Shown here: in pieces, positions 8,302-15,279 of the stretch
Position numbering within the stretch: position 1 is the first letter of the stretch
Layout of the letters: the number at the start of each line of letters is the position of its first letter
Assembly: GCF_050873445.1 (NCBI RefSeq)
Contig: NZ_JBNMIU010000009.1
Coordinates: forward strand, 1-59,389
DNA from: Acidaminococcus sp050873445
GTDB lineage: Bacteria > Bacillota > Negativicutes > Acidaminococcales > Acidaminococcaceae
Direction of reading: 5' to 3'
DNA: 59,389 nucleotides
Program-made: the position numbers and the translations under genes
The notes under the pieces: generated by a model
The model's input: the letters and a program-made list of their open reading frames with translations, nothing else
Databases searched by the model: none
Told to the model about the DNA's origin: nothing

Positions 8302-9723
8302 ATGGAACAAATGGTGCAGGAGGCACCTCTGGGAAAGCTGGCTGCTTTTGCGGCCAGCCTTTCTTGGGATACGCTCCCTGAAGCGGTCCAACAGGCGGCA
8401 GTCTATCGGACTCTTGATCTGATCAGTGCAGCTGTGGGGGCTGTAGGTGACTCTCTGGTAGAAAACATGAAACAGGCCCTCCGGGACCTGGACCCGGAAG
8501 AACGGCGTACGGGGGTGGCTCTTTTCGGACAGCCCCTGGAGAAAAAATGGTCTGTGACCGATGCGGCGATGCTGGATGCTATGCTGGCCCACACCCTGGA
8601 ACTGGATGATGTGCATCCCGGGTCCAAGACCCACATCTCCTCCAGCATGATCCCGGCAGCCTGGTGCCTGGGGCATGCGCTGGGAAGCAGCGGGAAGGAA
8701 TTCTTGACAGCCCTGGTGGCCGGGTATGAAGTGGCTCACCGGGTGGGTATGGCCTTCGGCGTGGCGGCCCATCGGAAACGGGGCTGGCATGCTACGGCCA
8801 CATGTGGCACCTTTGGGGTGGCGGCGGCCTGTGCCCATCTACTGGGACTTGATGAAGAAACCACAGCTTCGGCCCTGAGTCTGGCCGGCTCTCAGACTAC
8901 CGGGGTGTGGGCGTTCCTGAGAGATGGTACTAACTCAAAGGTGTTGAATCCGGGGCAGGCAGCTATGACAGGCCTGCGCTGTACTTATTTGGCGAAATGG
9001 GGGATGCGGGGGCCGGTCCATGTACTGGAAACGGAAGATGGGGGACTGCTTCGGGCCATGAGTGACGGCGGCCACCTGGAAAAATTGACGGAAGGCCTGG
9101 GAATCCGCTGGGAAATCCTGAACATGGATATGAAACCGTATCCCTGCTGCCGCAGTGCCCATGCAGGCATCGACGGGGCCCTGTCTCTGCGCAATGCCAT
9201 TTTGGGTGCAGGGATCATGTCTCTGGAAAATGCGAAGCAGCAGATTGTGGATCAGGTGGTGGGCCTGGAGGCGGAAACCTACAAAATTGGGTATCAGCAA
9301 TGTGCGGTCAGTGCCGGGTGCCTGCATCCCCAGAATCCTCTGGATGCCAGGTTCTCCCTGCCCTTTACCCTGGCGGGAGCTTTGCTGTATGGCAAGGTGG
9401 ACCAGAGCCTGTTTACTCTGGAAACGGTGACAGATCCGGCTGTCCAGACCCTGCTGGGGAGGATACGGGTGCGGGAGGCGGCTGATCTGACGGCGGCCTA
9501 TCCGGGGCACTGGAGCTGCCGGGTGAAGGTACATCTGAAGGATGGACGGGTCCTGGAGCAGTTCGTCGAAGACCCCACCGGCTCCTGCCGGAAATCCTTC
9601 AGCCAGGAAGCGGCGCTGCAGAAGGCGGAGGGGCTGCTGGCCAATGTGTATTCTCAACAGGCTGCCAGGGTGGCATGGAGACTGCTGGCCCTGTCGGAAG
9701 CAGAAAAGCTGCCGGAGGTATAG
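8302..9723 (+). CDS. MmgE/PrpD-family protein (citrate/methylcitrate dehydratase or aconitate decarboxylase)
   Basis: This 473-residue protein belongs to the MmgE/PrpD family, which contains 2-methylcitrate dehydratase, cis-aconitate decarboxylase and other lyases acting on branched polycarboxylates. Recognisable parts are the helical N-terminal domain with AHTLELDD near residue 95, GYEVAHRVG, GWHATATCGTFGVAAA (about residues 155-170), and the small alpha/beta domain with MKPYPCCRSAHAGID (about 275-290). It is co-transcribed with prpF and hydratase 1. In this setting it may dehydrate citrate to cis-aconitate or decarboxylate cis-aconitate to itaconate. No 2-methylcitrate synthase or lyase is near, which argues against the propionate pathway. 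Substrate assignment is open. Confidence 0.8.
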   Translation: MEQMVQEAPLGKLAAFAASLSWDTLPEAVQQAAVYRTLDLISAAVGAVGDSLVENMKQALRDLDPEERRTGVALFGQPLEKKWSVTDAAMLDAMLAHTLELDDVHPGSKTHISSSMIPAAWCLGHALGSSGKEFLTALVAGYEVAHRVGMAFGVAAHRKRGWHATATCGTFGVAAACAHLLGLDEETTASALSLAGSQTTGVWAFLRDGTNSKVLNPGQAAMTGLRCTYLAKWGMRGPVHVLETEDGGLLRAMSDGGHLEKLTEGLGIRWEILNMDMKPYPCCRSAHAGIDGALSLRNAILGAGIMSLENAKQQIVDQVVGLEAETYKIGYQQCAVSAGCLHPQNPLDARFSLPFTLAGALLYGKVDQSLFTLETVTDPAVQTLLGRIRVREAADLTAAYPGHWSCRVKVHLKDGRVLEQFVEDPTGSCRKSFSQEAALQKAEGLLANVYSQQAARVAWRLLALSEAEKLPEV

Positions 9724-9731
9724 GGCATGTG

Positions 9732-9804
9732 CTCCCATAGAATCTTTCCAATAATCCTCATGGGAGTACAAGTATTGGAAATCGTCTGAACAATCGGATA
9801 GACT
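9732..9804 (+). promoter_or_regulatory. icd promoter with conserved regulatory block
   Basis: The region holds CTCCCAT (9732-9738) paired with ATGGGAG (9760-9766), TTCCAATA (9746-9753) paired with TATTGGAA (9773-9780), and a T-N11-A dyad, TnGAA-N3-TTCnA, centred at 9744. A -35 TTGGAA (9775-9780) overlaps the right half-site and is 18 nt from the weak -10 TAGACT (9799-9804). The block recurs before the second hydratase (11118-11188): 63 of 85 bases match without gaps from 9734 and 11118. Confidence 0.6.
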
Positions 9805-9872
9805 GGAACCATGGAAAGCAACAGGAACATAGGCACGGCACAGACCGGCTTGAGAGAAAAGGAGACTGCATC

Positions 9873-11075
9873 ATGGAACTGATGAACCAGAAGGAATATG
9901 ACGAACAGGCACAGGAAGAAGTGATCCGCAAAGCCATGGAACGCTTCGGCGCCCTGATCCGGGAGGACTTTCAACGGATCGAGACTATCAAGAATGCCCC
10001 GGCCCGGAAGGACTTCAAGAAATTGAGTCACATCACCGTGGGCATCCTGCCCGGGGACGGCATCGGCCCTTACATCATGGAACAGGCCCTGCGGGTGGGC
10101 AAGTACCTGCTGGCTGAAGAAATCGCTGAAGGCAAGGTGGAATTCCGGACCATCCCGGGTATGACCATCGAAGAGCGGGCCAAAAAAAATGAAAGTCTGC
10201 CGCCGGAAGTCCTGGAGGCCTGCAAAGCCTGCGATGTACTGGTGAAGGGACCCTTTGTAACGCCCCGGGCCGGCGATCCCTGGCCCAATATGGTCAGTGC
10301 CAACAGCCTGCTGCGCCGGGCCCTGCAGCTGTACGCCGCCGTACGGCCGGTGCGGATCCCTGAAAAGGGTATCGATTGGACCTTCTTTAGAGAAAACATC
10401 GAAGGGGAATACATCTGGGGCAACAAGGGCATCCAGGTGAATGATGATCTGGCTGTGGACTTCAAAGTGCTGACCCGCCCCGGTGCAGAACGGATCTGCC
10501 GGGCCGCTTTCGAATTTGCCAAAAACAACGGCAAGACCAATGTGACTGTGGTCACCAAGGCCAATATCGTGAAACTGGTGGATGGCAATTTCCTGAAAAT
10601 GGCCCATGCGGTGGAAAAAGAATATCCGGGCATCACCGTCCGGGAAGAGCTGGTGGATTCCATGGCCGCCAAGATCACGGATCAGGAATTCACCAAAGGG
10701 ATGCAGGTGTTCCTGCTGCCCAACCTTTACGGGGATATTGTCACTGACGTGGCGGCTGAATACCAGGGTGGCCTGGGCACGGCCAGCTCCTCCAATATCG
10801 GAGACCAGTACGCTCTGTTCGAAGCCATCCACGGGGTGGGGAACTTCCTGGTGCAGCATCACCGGGCCCAGTATGCTGATCCCTGCAGCCTGATCCGGGC
10901 CATGGGTGAAATGGTCAGCCATATCGGTTATGCCGGCAAAAAGGAAAAACTGGTGAAGGCCCTGGATATCTGCACCCGCACAGAAAAGAAAGTGGTCATC
11001 ACCACGGACAAAGACGGCGCCACTGCAGAAGAATTCACCGATTACCTGCTGGATACACTGAAGGATATGGAATAA
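9873..11075 (+). CDS. icd: Isocitrate/isopropylmalate dehydrogenase family protein, probable NAD(P)-isocitrate dehydrogenase
   Basis: This 400-residue beta-decarboxylating dehydrogenase has family motifs GILPGDGIGPYIMEQ (about residues 55-70), FRENIEGEYIWG carrying the substrate Arg, VTKANIVKLVDG with the catalytic Lys, and YGDIVTDVAAEYQGGLG with the metal-binding Asp residues. It should oxidise isocitrate to 2-oxoglutarate plus CO2. The coenzyme region (FEAIHGVGNFLVQHH) differs from the usual HGSAPDIAGK pattern, so coenzyme choice is unclear, and another 2-hydroxy acid substrate cannot be excluded. An N-terminal extension of about 50 residues precedes the first strand. It has its own promoter and lies between the two hydratase genes, which strongly suggests isocitrate. 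GGAG precedes the ATG. Confidence 0.8.
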   Translation: MELMNQKEYDEQAQEEVIRKAMERFGALIREDFQRIETIKNAPARKDFKKLSHITVGILPGDGIGPYIMEQALRVGKYLLAEEIAEGKVEFRTIPGMTIEERAKKNESLPPEVLEACKACDVLVKGPFVTPRAGDPWPNMVSANSLLRRALQLYAAVRPVRIPEKGIDWTFFRENIEGEYIWGNKGIQVNDDLAVDFKVLTRPGAERICRAAFEFAKNNGKTNVTVVTKANIVKLVDGNFLKMAHAVEKEYPGITVREELVDSMAAKITDQEFTKGMQVFLLPNLYGDIVTDVAAEYQGGLGTASSSNIGDQYALFEAIHGVGNFLVQHHRAQYADPCSLIRAMGEMVSHIGYAGKKEKLVKALDICTRTEKKVVITTDKDGATAEEFTDYLLDTLKDME

Positions 11076-11091
11076 TAGGAAAGCAGGAACT

Positions 11092-11114
11092 GCAGGAGGC
11101 GTTCCGCCTTCTGC
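11092..11114 (+). other. Hairpin downstream of icd without a U-tract
   Basis: GCAGGAGGC and GCCTTCTGC form a 9-bp stem with one G-U pair and a 5-nt loop. There is no following T run, so it is at most a weak terminator or an mRNA 3'-end stabiliser between icd and the next promoter. Confidence 0.3.
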
Positions 11115-11117
11115 ATC

Positions 11118-11188
11118 CCCATAGAATCCATCCAATACCTTTTATGGGAACACAAGTATTGGGAATTGCCTGACAAATTTCTTATAAT
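11118..11188 (+). promoter_or_regulatory. Promoter of hydratase 2 with the same block as icd
   Basis: CCCAT (11118-11122) pairs with ATGGG (11144-11148), and CCAATA (11132-11137) pairs with TATTGG (11157-11162) with the same 19-nt spacing as at icd. The -35 TTGGGA (11159-11164) overlaps the right half-site, with an 18-nt spacer to the -10 TATAAT (11183-11188). The T-N11-A element starting TAGAATCC is centred at 11128, 55 nt before the -10, as at icd. Confidence 0.65.
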
Positions 11189-11278
11189 GGAACCACCGAA
11201 AGAGAGAATACAAGGAAAGCTTCGGCAAGAGCCCGGAGCCGTACGGGAAAATCAACTGTGAAAGAGAGAGGGAACACT

Positions 11279-13579
11279 ATGATCGAACTGTACAAGAACG
11301 GAGGCTATCTGCTCCATGGAACCGAAATGATTCCGGAAGAGGAAGCAGCTGCCGTCGAACAAAAATTGGGCCGCAAGGTCTCTAAAGAAGAAGCAAAAAA
11401 AGGTACCATCGCCTATGGCATCCTGAAAAAACACAACTTGAACGATACCATGGATGATCTGAAAATCCGCTTCGATGATCTGACCAGCCATGACATTACC
11501 TATGTGGGCATCATCCAAACGGCCAAGGCTTCCGGCATGGATAAATTCCCCATGCCCTACATCCTGACTTGCTGTCACAATTCCCTGTGCGCTGTAGGCG
11601 GCACCATCAACGAGGATGACCATCTGTTCGGACTGAGCGCTGCCCAGAAATACGGCGGCATCTACGTACCGCCCCATGTGGCTGTCATCCATCAGTACAT
11701 GCGTGAAATGTACGCCGGCTGCGGAAAGATGATCCTGGGTTCCGATTCCCATACCCGGTATGGCGCCCTGGGTACCATGGCCGTGGGCGAAGGCGGCGGC
11801 GAACTGGACAAGCAGATCCTGGGAGATACCTGGGATAACCCGTATCCTGGCGTGGTAGCCGTGTATCTGACCGGGGCTCCAAAACCCTGGGTAGGCCCCC
11901 ATGATATTGCCATCGCCATCTGCGGTGCAGTGTATAAGAACGGCTATGTGAAGAATAAGGTCATGGAATTCGTAGGCCCCGGCGTAGCCAGCATGACCAC
12001 TGACTACCGGAACGGCGTGGACGTGATGACCACGGAAACTACCTGTCTGTCTTCCATCTGGCGGACGGATGAGGATACCCGCAAGTTCCTGAAGGAGCAC
12101 AACCGGGAAGCCGACTATAAAGAACTGAACCCGGCAGATGTGGCTTACTATGACGGAGTGGTGTCCATCGACCTGTCCACTGTCAAACCCATGATCGCAC
12201 TGCCCTTCCATCCGTCCAACGCCTATGAAATCGACGAACTGAACGGGAACCTGGATGATATCCTGGCTGAAACAGAAAAGGCCGCTGCCAAAGTGGCTCA
12301 GGGCCGGGCTGCCTTTACCCTGCGTGACAAAATCACCAAAGACGGCAAACTGCAGGTGCAGCAGGGCGTCATCGGCGGTTGTGCCGGCGGGAACTACACC
12401 AACGTGGTGGAAGCTGCCAACCTGCTGAAAGGCAAGTTCATCGGCGCCGGAGAATTCACCCTGAATGTGTATCCTTCCTCCATGCCTGTGTACATGGACC
12501 TGATGCGCAAAGGCTGCCTGACCGAGCTGATGGCTTCCGGTGCCGTTGTGAAGACGGCCTTCTGCGGCCCGTGCTTCGGTGCCGGCGATACCCCTAACAA
12601 CAATGGCCTGTCCATCCGTCACACCACCCGGAACTTCCCCAACCGGGAAGGCTCCAAACCGGGCCAGGGACAGATGGCCGCTGTAGCACTGATGGATGCC
12701 CGCAGCATTGCTGCCACGGCTGCCAACGGCGGAAAACTGACTTCTGCTGAAGAATATGCGGATGCTTTCGGCGATGTGCCGGAATACCACTTCGATGAAA
12801 GTCCATACAAAGCCCGTGTATACTATGGCTTCGGCAAAGCGGATACGGAAAAGCCGCTGATTTACGGACCCAACATCAAAGACTGGCCGACGCTGCCTCA
12901 GCTGGGTGAGAACATCCTGCTGAAAGTGTGCTCCAAGATCCTGGATCCGGTGACCACCACCGATGAACTGATCCCCTCTGGGGAAACGTCTTCTTATCGG
13001 TCCAATCCCCTGGGCCTGGCAGAATTCACCTTGAGCCGCCGGGATCCGGAATATGTGGGTCGTACAAAGGCCGTGAAAGAAGTGGAAGTGGCCCGGGAAG
13101 ACGGCAGGGATGTAACGGCTGACGATGCCGATCTGAAGGCTGTGTTCGACGAACTGAAGAACCTGCCCGGCAATGCCAGCATGGCCAACACGGAAATCGG
13201 CTCCACCATCTACGCCAACAAACCTGGCGATGGTTCCGCACGGGAACAGGCTGCCAGCTGCCAGCGGGTCATCGGGGCCCTGGCCAATATCACCCAGGAC
13301 TATGCCACCAAGCGGTATCGCAGCAATGTGATCAACTGGGGCATGCTGCCCTTCCACCTGAAAGGGGAACCCAAGGACTTTGAAGTGGGTGACTACATCT
13401 ACGTTCCGGAAGTCCGGAAGGCCCTGGAAGGGGATATGCAGGACATCAAAGCCTATGTGGTGAAGACGGGTGCCGCCATCCCTCTGACACTGTATATCAA
13501 ACCGCTGAATGAGGAAGAAAGAGCCATCATCAAGGCCGGATGCCTGATCAATTTCAACCGGGCCAAGAAAGGGCTGTAA
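11279..13579 (+). CDS. Aconitase-family hydratase (YbhJ-like), paralogue 2
   Basis: This 766-residue aconitase-superfamily protein is a paralogue of the gene at 6009. Presumed cluster ligands are Cys368 (GGCAGGNYTN), Cys429 and Cys432 (FCGPCFGA). SDSHTRYGALG, TTETTCLSS, SGETSSYRSNP and KRYRSNVINWGMLPF match the paralogue. The ATG at 11279 is chosen because GAGAGAGGGA precedes it; an in-frame GTG at 11258 is less likely. It has its own promoter and is followed by a bidirectional terminator. The two copies may take different substrates, for example citrate/cis-aconitate and cis-aconitate/isocitrate, or respond to different signals through their different promoters. The substrate is inferred from neighbours. 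Confidence 0.85.
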   Translation: MIELYKNGGYLLHGTEMIPEEEAAAVEQKLGRKVSKEEAKKGTIAYGILKKHNLNDTMDDLKIRFDDLTSHDITYVGIIQTAKASGMDKFPMPYILTCCHNSLCAVGGTINEDDHLFGLSAAQKYGGIYVPPHVAVIHQYMREMYAGCGKMILGSDSHTRYGALGTMAVGEGGGELDKQILGDTWDNPYPGVVAVYLTGAPKPWVGPHDIAIAICGAVYKNGYVKNKVMEFVGPGVASMTTDYRNGVDVMTTETTCLSSIWRTDEDTRKFLKEHNREADYKELNPADVAYYDGVVSIDLSTVKPMIALPFHPSNAYEIDELNGNLDDILAETEKAAAKVAQGRAAFTLRDKITKDGKLQVQQGVIGGCAGGNYTNVVEAANLLKGKFIGAGEFTLNVYPSSMPVYMDLMRKGCLTELMASGAVVKTAFCGPCFGAGDTPNNNGLSIRHTTRNFPNREGSKPGQGQMAAVALMDARSIAATAANGGKLTSAEEYADAFGDVPEYHFDESPYKARVYYGFGKADTEKPLIYGPNIKDWPTLPQLGENILLKVCSKILDPVTTTDELIPSGETSSYRSNPLGLAEFTLSRRDPEYVGRTKAVKEVEVAREDGRDVTADDADLKAVFDELKNLPGNASMANTEIGSTIYANKPGDGSAREQAASCQRVIGALANITQDYATKRYRSNVINWGMLPFHLKGEPKDFEVGDYIYVPEVRKALEGDMQDIKAYVVKTGAAIPLTLYIKPLNEEERAIIKAGCLINFNRAKKGL

Positions 13580-13656
13580 ACAGCGTACCTCCGGGGGAGA
13601 GCCGCCCTCTCGGCCCGACCCCGATTTTCCCAAACCATAGATTGAAACCAACACGG

Positions 13657-13697
13657 AAAAAGCCTTTGCATCGAAGTTCGGTGCAAAGGCTTTTTTC
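13657..13697. terminator. Bidirectional terminator between hydratase 2 and LysR 2
   Basis: A 14-bp stem, AAAAAGCCTTTGCA (13657-13670) with TGCAAAGGCTTTTT (13682-13695), is flanked by A and T runs, so it can end transcripts from both convergent genes. Confidence 0.85.
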
Positions 13698-13703
13698 GTA
13701 TGC

Positions 13704-14636
13704 CTATAACTGGACAGTGGTTTCTTTCTGAAAATATTCTTTCAGCAGATCCAGGAAATATCGCTCAGCCCTGTTCAGATAGGCTCCTTTTTTATAGATG
13801 GCATTGATTTCCCACTGGACGGGGGTGGTGGGGGAATAATCGTAGCAATATTTGTCGGCATCCGGGCCCAGGATCTTCCGGGCGCGGCGGGGCACCAGGG
13901 TGAAGCCCAGGCCACAGGCTCCCAGCTGGGCAGCGGTGGAACTGCTTTCCACTTCCATGAGGGTCTGGGGGGCGATGTCGTAGGTCCGGAAGATTTCCTG
14001 GACTTTCCAGTTGATGGAGTGGGCCTTCTTGATACCGATGAAGGGCATGTGGGCCAGCTTCTTCAGATCTACCAGCCGACGGCTCTTGTCCAGGAACATA
14101 TCATCGGTGAAAGCATCCGGGGCGGCCACAAGCTGGATGGTTTCCATGTAAATCAGCTCTGAAGTCATGGAGACCGGGATTTCCCGGGCGTCCAGAGGGC
14201 AGATCAGGAACGTGACCCGGTTGTTTTGGAGCAGCTCCAGCAGTTTCCGGGTACCGGCTTCCTGGATGGCAAATTCGGAATCGGGGAATCTGGCCCGAAA
14301 CCGGTTGATGATGGGCGGCAGCATGAATCCAGCACGTTCCGCCGGGATCCCCAGGCTGATCTGGGCGCCCCGGCCGTCTTTCAGATCAGCCAGCCGGTTC
14401 TTCAGTTCGGTCCGCTTCTGGAGGATCTCCCGGGCGACTTTCACATAGATCCGGCCGGCATCAGTGAGGGCCAGGGGCTGTTGGGACCGGTCGAACAGCT
14501 TCACACCCATCTCCTTTTCAATCTGGCCCAGGGCGTAGCTCAGGGAGGGCTGGGAAATATACAATTGTTTGGCGGCCTGAGTCACGTTTCGGCGATCGGC
14601 CACCGTGACCACATATTGCAATTCACGAAAATCCAT
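13704..14636 (-). CDS. LysR-family regulator 2
   Basis: This is a 310-residue LysR-type regulator. The N-terminal helix-turn-helix is clear (FRELQYVVTVADRRNVTQ followed by KQLYISQPSLSYALGQIEKE), with an effector domain from about residue 90. The start at 14636 follows AAAGGAGG; the frame extends upstream to 14714 without a ribosome site. It is convergent with hydratase 2 and separated by a shared terminator. It is a candidate regulator of icd and hydratase 2, which carry a conserved T-N11-A containing block unlike that of the first LysR. That link is inferred from position only. The effector domain resembles CynR/CysB-like members and gives no clear ligand. Confidence 0.8.
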   Translation of the reverse strand: MDFRELQYVVTVADRRNVTQAAKQLYISQPSLSYALGQIEKEMGVKLFDRSQQPLALTDAGRIYVKVAREILQKRTELKNRLADLKDGRGAQISLGIPAERAGFMLPPIINRFRARFPDSEFAIQEAGTRKLLELLQNNRVTFLICPLDAREIPVSMTSELIYMETIQLVAAPDAFTDDMFLDKSRRLVDLKKLAHMPFIGIKKAHSINWKVQEIFRTYDIAPQTLMEVESSSTAAQLGACGLGFTLVPRRARKILGPDADKYCYDYSPTTPVQWEINAIYKKGAYLNRAERYFLDLLKEYFQKETTVQL

Positions 14637-14681
14637 GGAAGCCTCCTTTGCAGGTGACAGCAGGCTTGCGTCTTTGTCCTT

Positions 14682-14716
14682 AGCTACTAACCTCAGCCAC
14701 TGATCACTAACCATTG
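14682..14716. repeat. Degenerate heptamer repeat, copy 1
   Basis: On the minus strand this reads as degenerate TTAGTGG-like heptamers (TTAGTGA, TCAGTGG, CTGAGG, TTAGTAG). The 10-mer TGATCAGTGG recurs in the gap at 36979-36988. See also 46105-46139. Confidence 0.35.
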
Positions 14717-14799
14717 AATAATTATTGTATCACAAAATGAAAAATAATTGTATAACAGAACAAAGTGTAAAAATATTGTAAAAAACAGTAAAATTAATG

Positions 14800-14828
14800 T
14801 TACAGGAACGGGTACAGTATAGTATAAT
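14800..14828 (+). promoter_or_regulatory. V-ATPase operon promoter
   Basis: A -35 TTACAG (14800-14805) is 17 nt from the -10 TATAAT (14823-14828). Transcription would start near 14836 and give a leader of about 130 nt before the first gene. Confidence 0.6.
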
Positions 14829-14967
14829 GATTTTATGTAAGCATGCCAGCAGGATTTTTCATGCTCTTGTGGAATACTTACATTGTATCTGCGATTTCAT
14901 TGATTTTGTAAATTTGCACAGGGAATCTTTTCCGAAAGGCCCTGGATGGGAAAAAGGTGGTGAGATC

Positions 14968-15279
14968 ATGTCTATGCTGGAAGACATCAAAAATGCCGAG
15001 CAGAAGGCGGATGCTCTGAAGAAACAGGCTGCCCTGGATGCCCGGAACACGGTGCGGGATGCCCAGGCGGAAGCCCATCAGGAAGCGGAAGCCCTGATTG
15101 CGGAAGCCCGGAAACAGGCAGCTGCGGCTGTCGCCCAGGCGGAAGCCCAGGCCAGGAAGGAAGCTGACGCTCTGGTGGAAGCAAACCGGGCCAAGGATGG
15201 AGCCCGGGCGGATGCAGCCCGGAAGAATCTGGACCAGGCCGTGCAGTACATTATGAAGAAGGTCGTGATCGAATGTTAG
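14968..15279 (+). CDS. ntpF: V-type ATPase subunit H/G (peripheral stalk)
   Basis: This 103-residue, highly charged, alanine-rich protein is predicted to be one long alpha helix, as expected for the NtpF/AtpH subunit that pairs with subunit E in the peripheral stalk. It lacks membrane segments and repeats EAEA/AQAEA heptads throughout. The start at 14968 follows AGGTGGTGA. It is the first gene of the operon, and its stop overlaps the start of subunit I. Sequence similarity in this subunit is mostly compositional, so the call rests largely on position. Confidence 0.8.
   Translation: MSMLEDIKNAEQKADALKKQAALDARNTVRDAQAEAHQEAEALIAEARKQAAAAVAQAEAQARKEADALVEANRAKDGARADAARKNLDQAVQYIMKKVVIEC

Larger units (their letters stand above)
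14637..14967. other. Divergent intergenic region between LysR 2 and the V-ATPase operon
   Basis: The 331-nt gap holds the heptamer repeat, an AT-rich stretch (14717-14800) likely to contain the LysR 2 promoter, the V-ATPase promoter, and a 5' leader of about 130 nt. In the leader, AGCATG near 14840 can pair with CATGCT near 14860. I see no known riboswitch. Confidence 0.5.

Noticed and set aside
9732..9766. CTCCCAT/ATGGGAG as a terminator for the prpD operon
   Set aside because: The loop is 21 nt and there is no T run; conservation at the hydratase-2 promoter favours a regulatory role.
11252..13654. An 800-codon open frame on the minus strand opposite hydratase 2, with similar long frames opposite the lactonase (2809-3774) and the phosphomannomutase/galE genes (47713-50286)
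   Set aside because: These are antisense shadows of strongly conserved genes in GC-biased DNA. Their translations show no family motifs and no ribosome sites.
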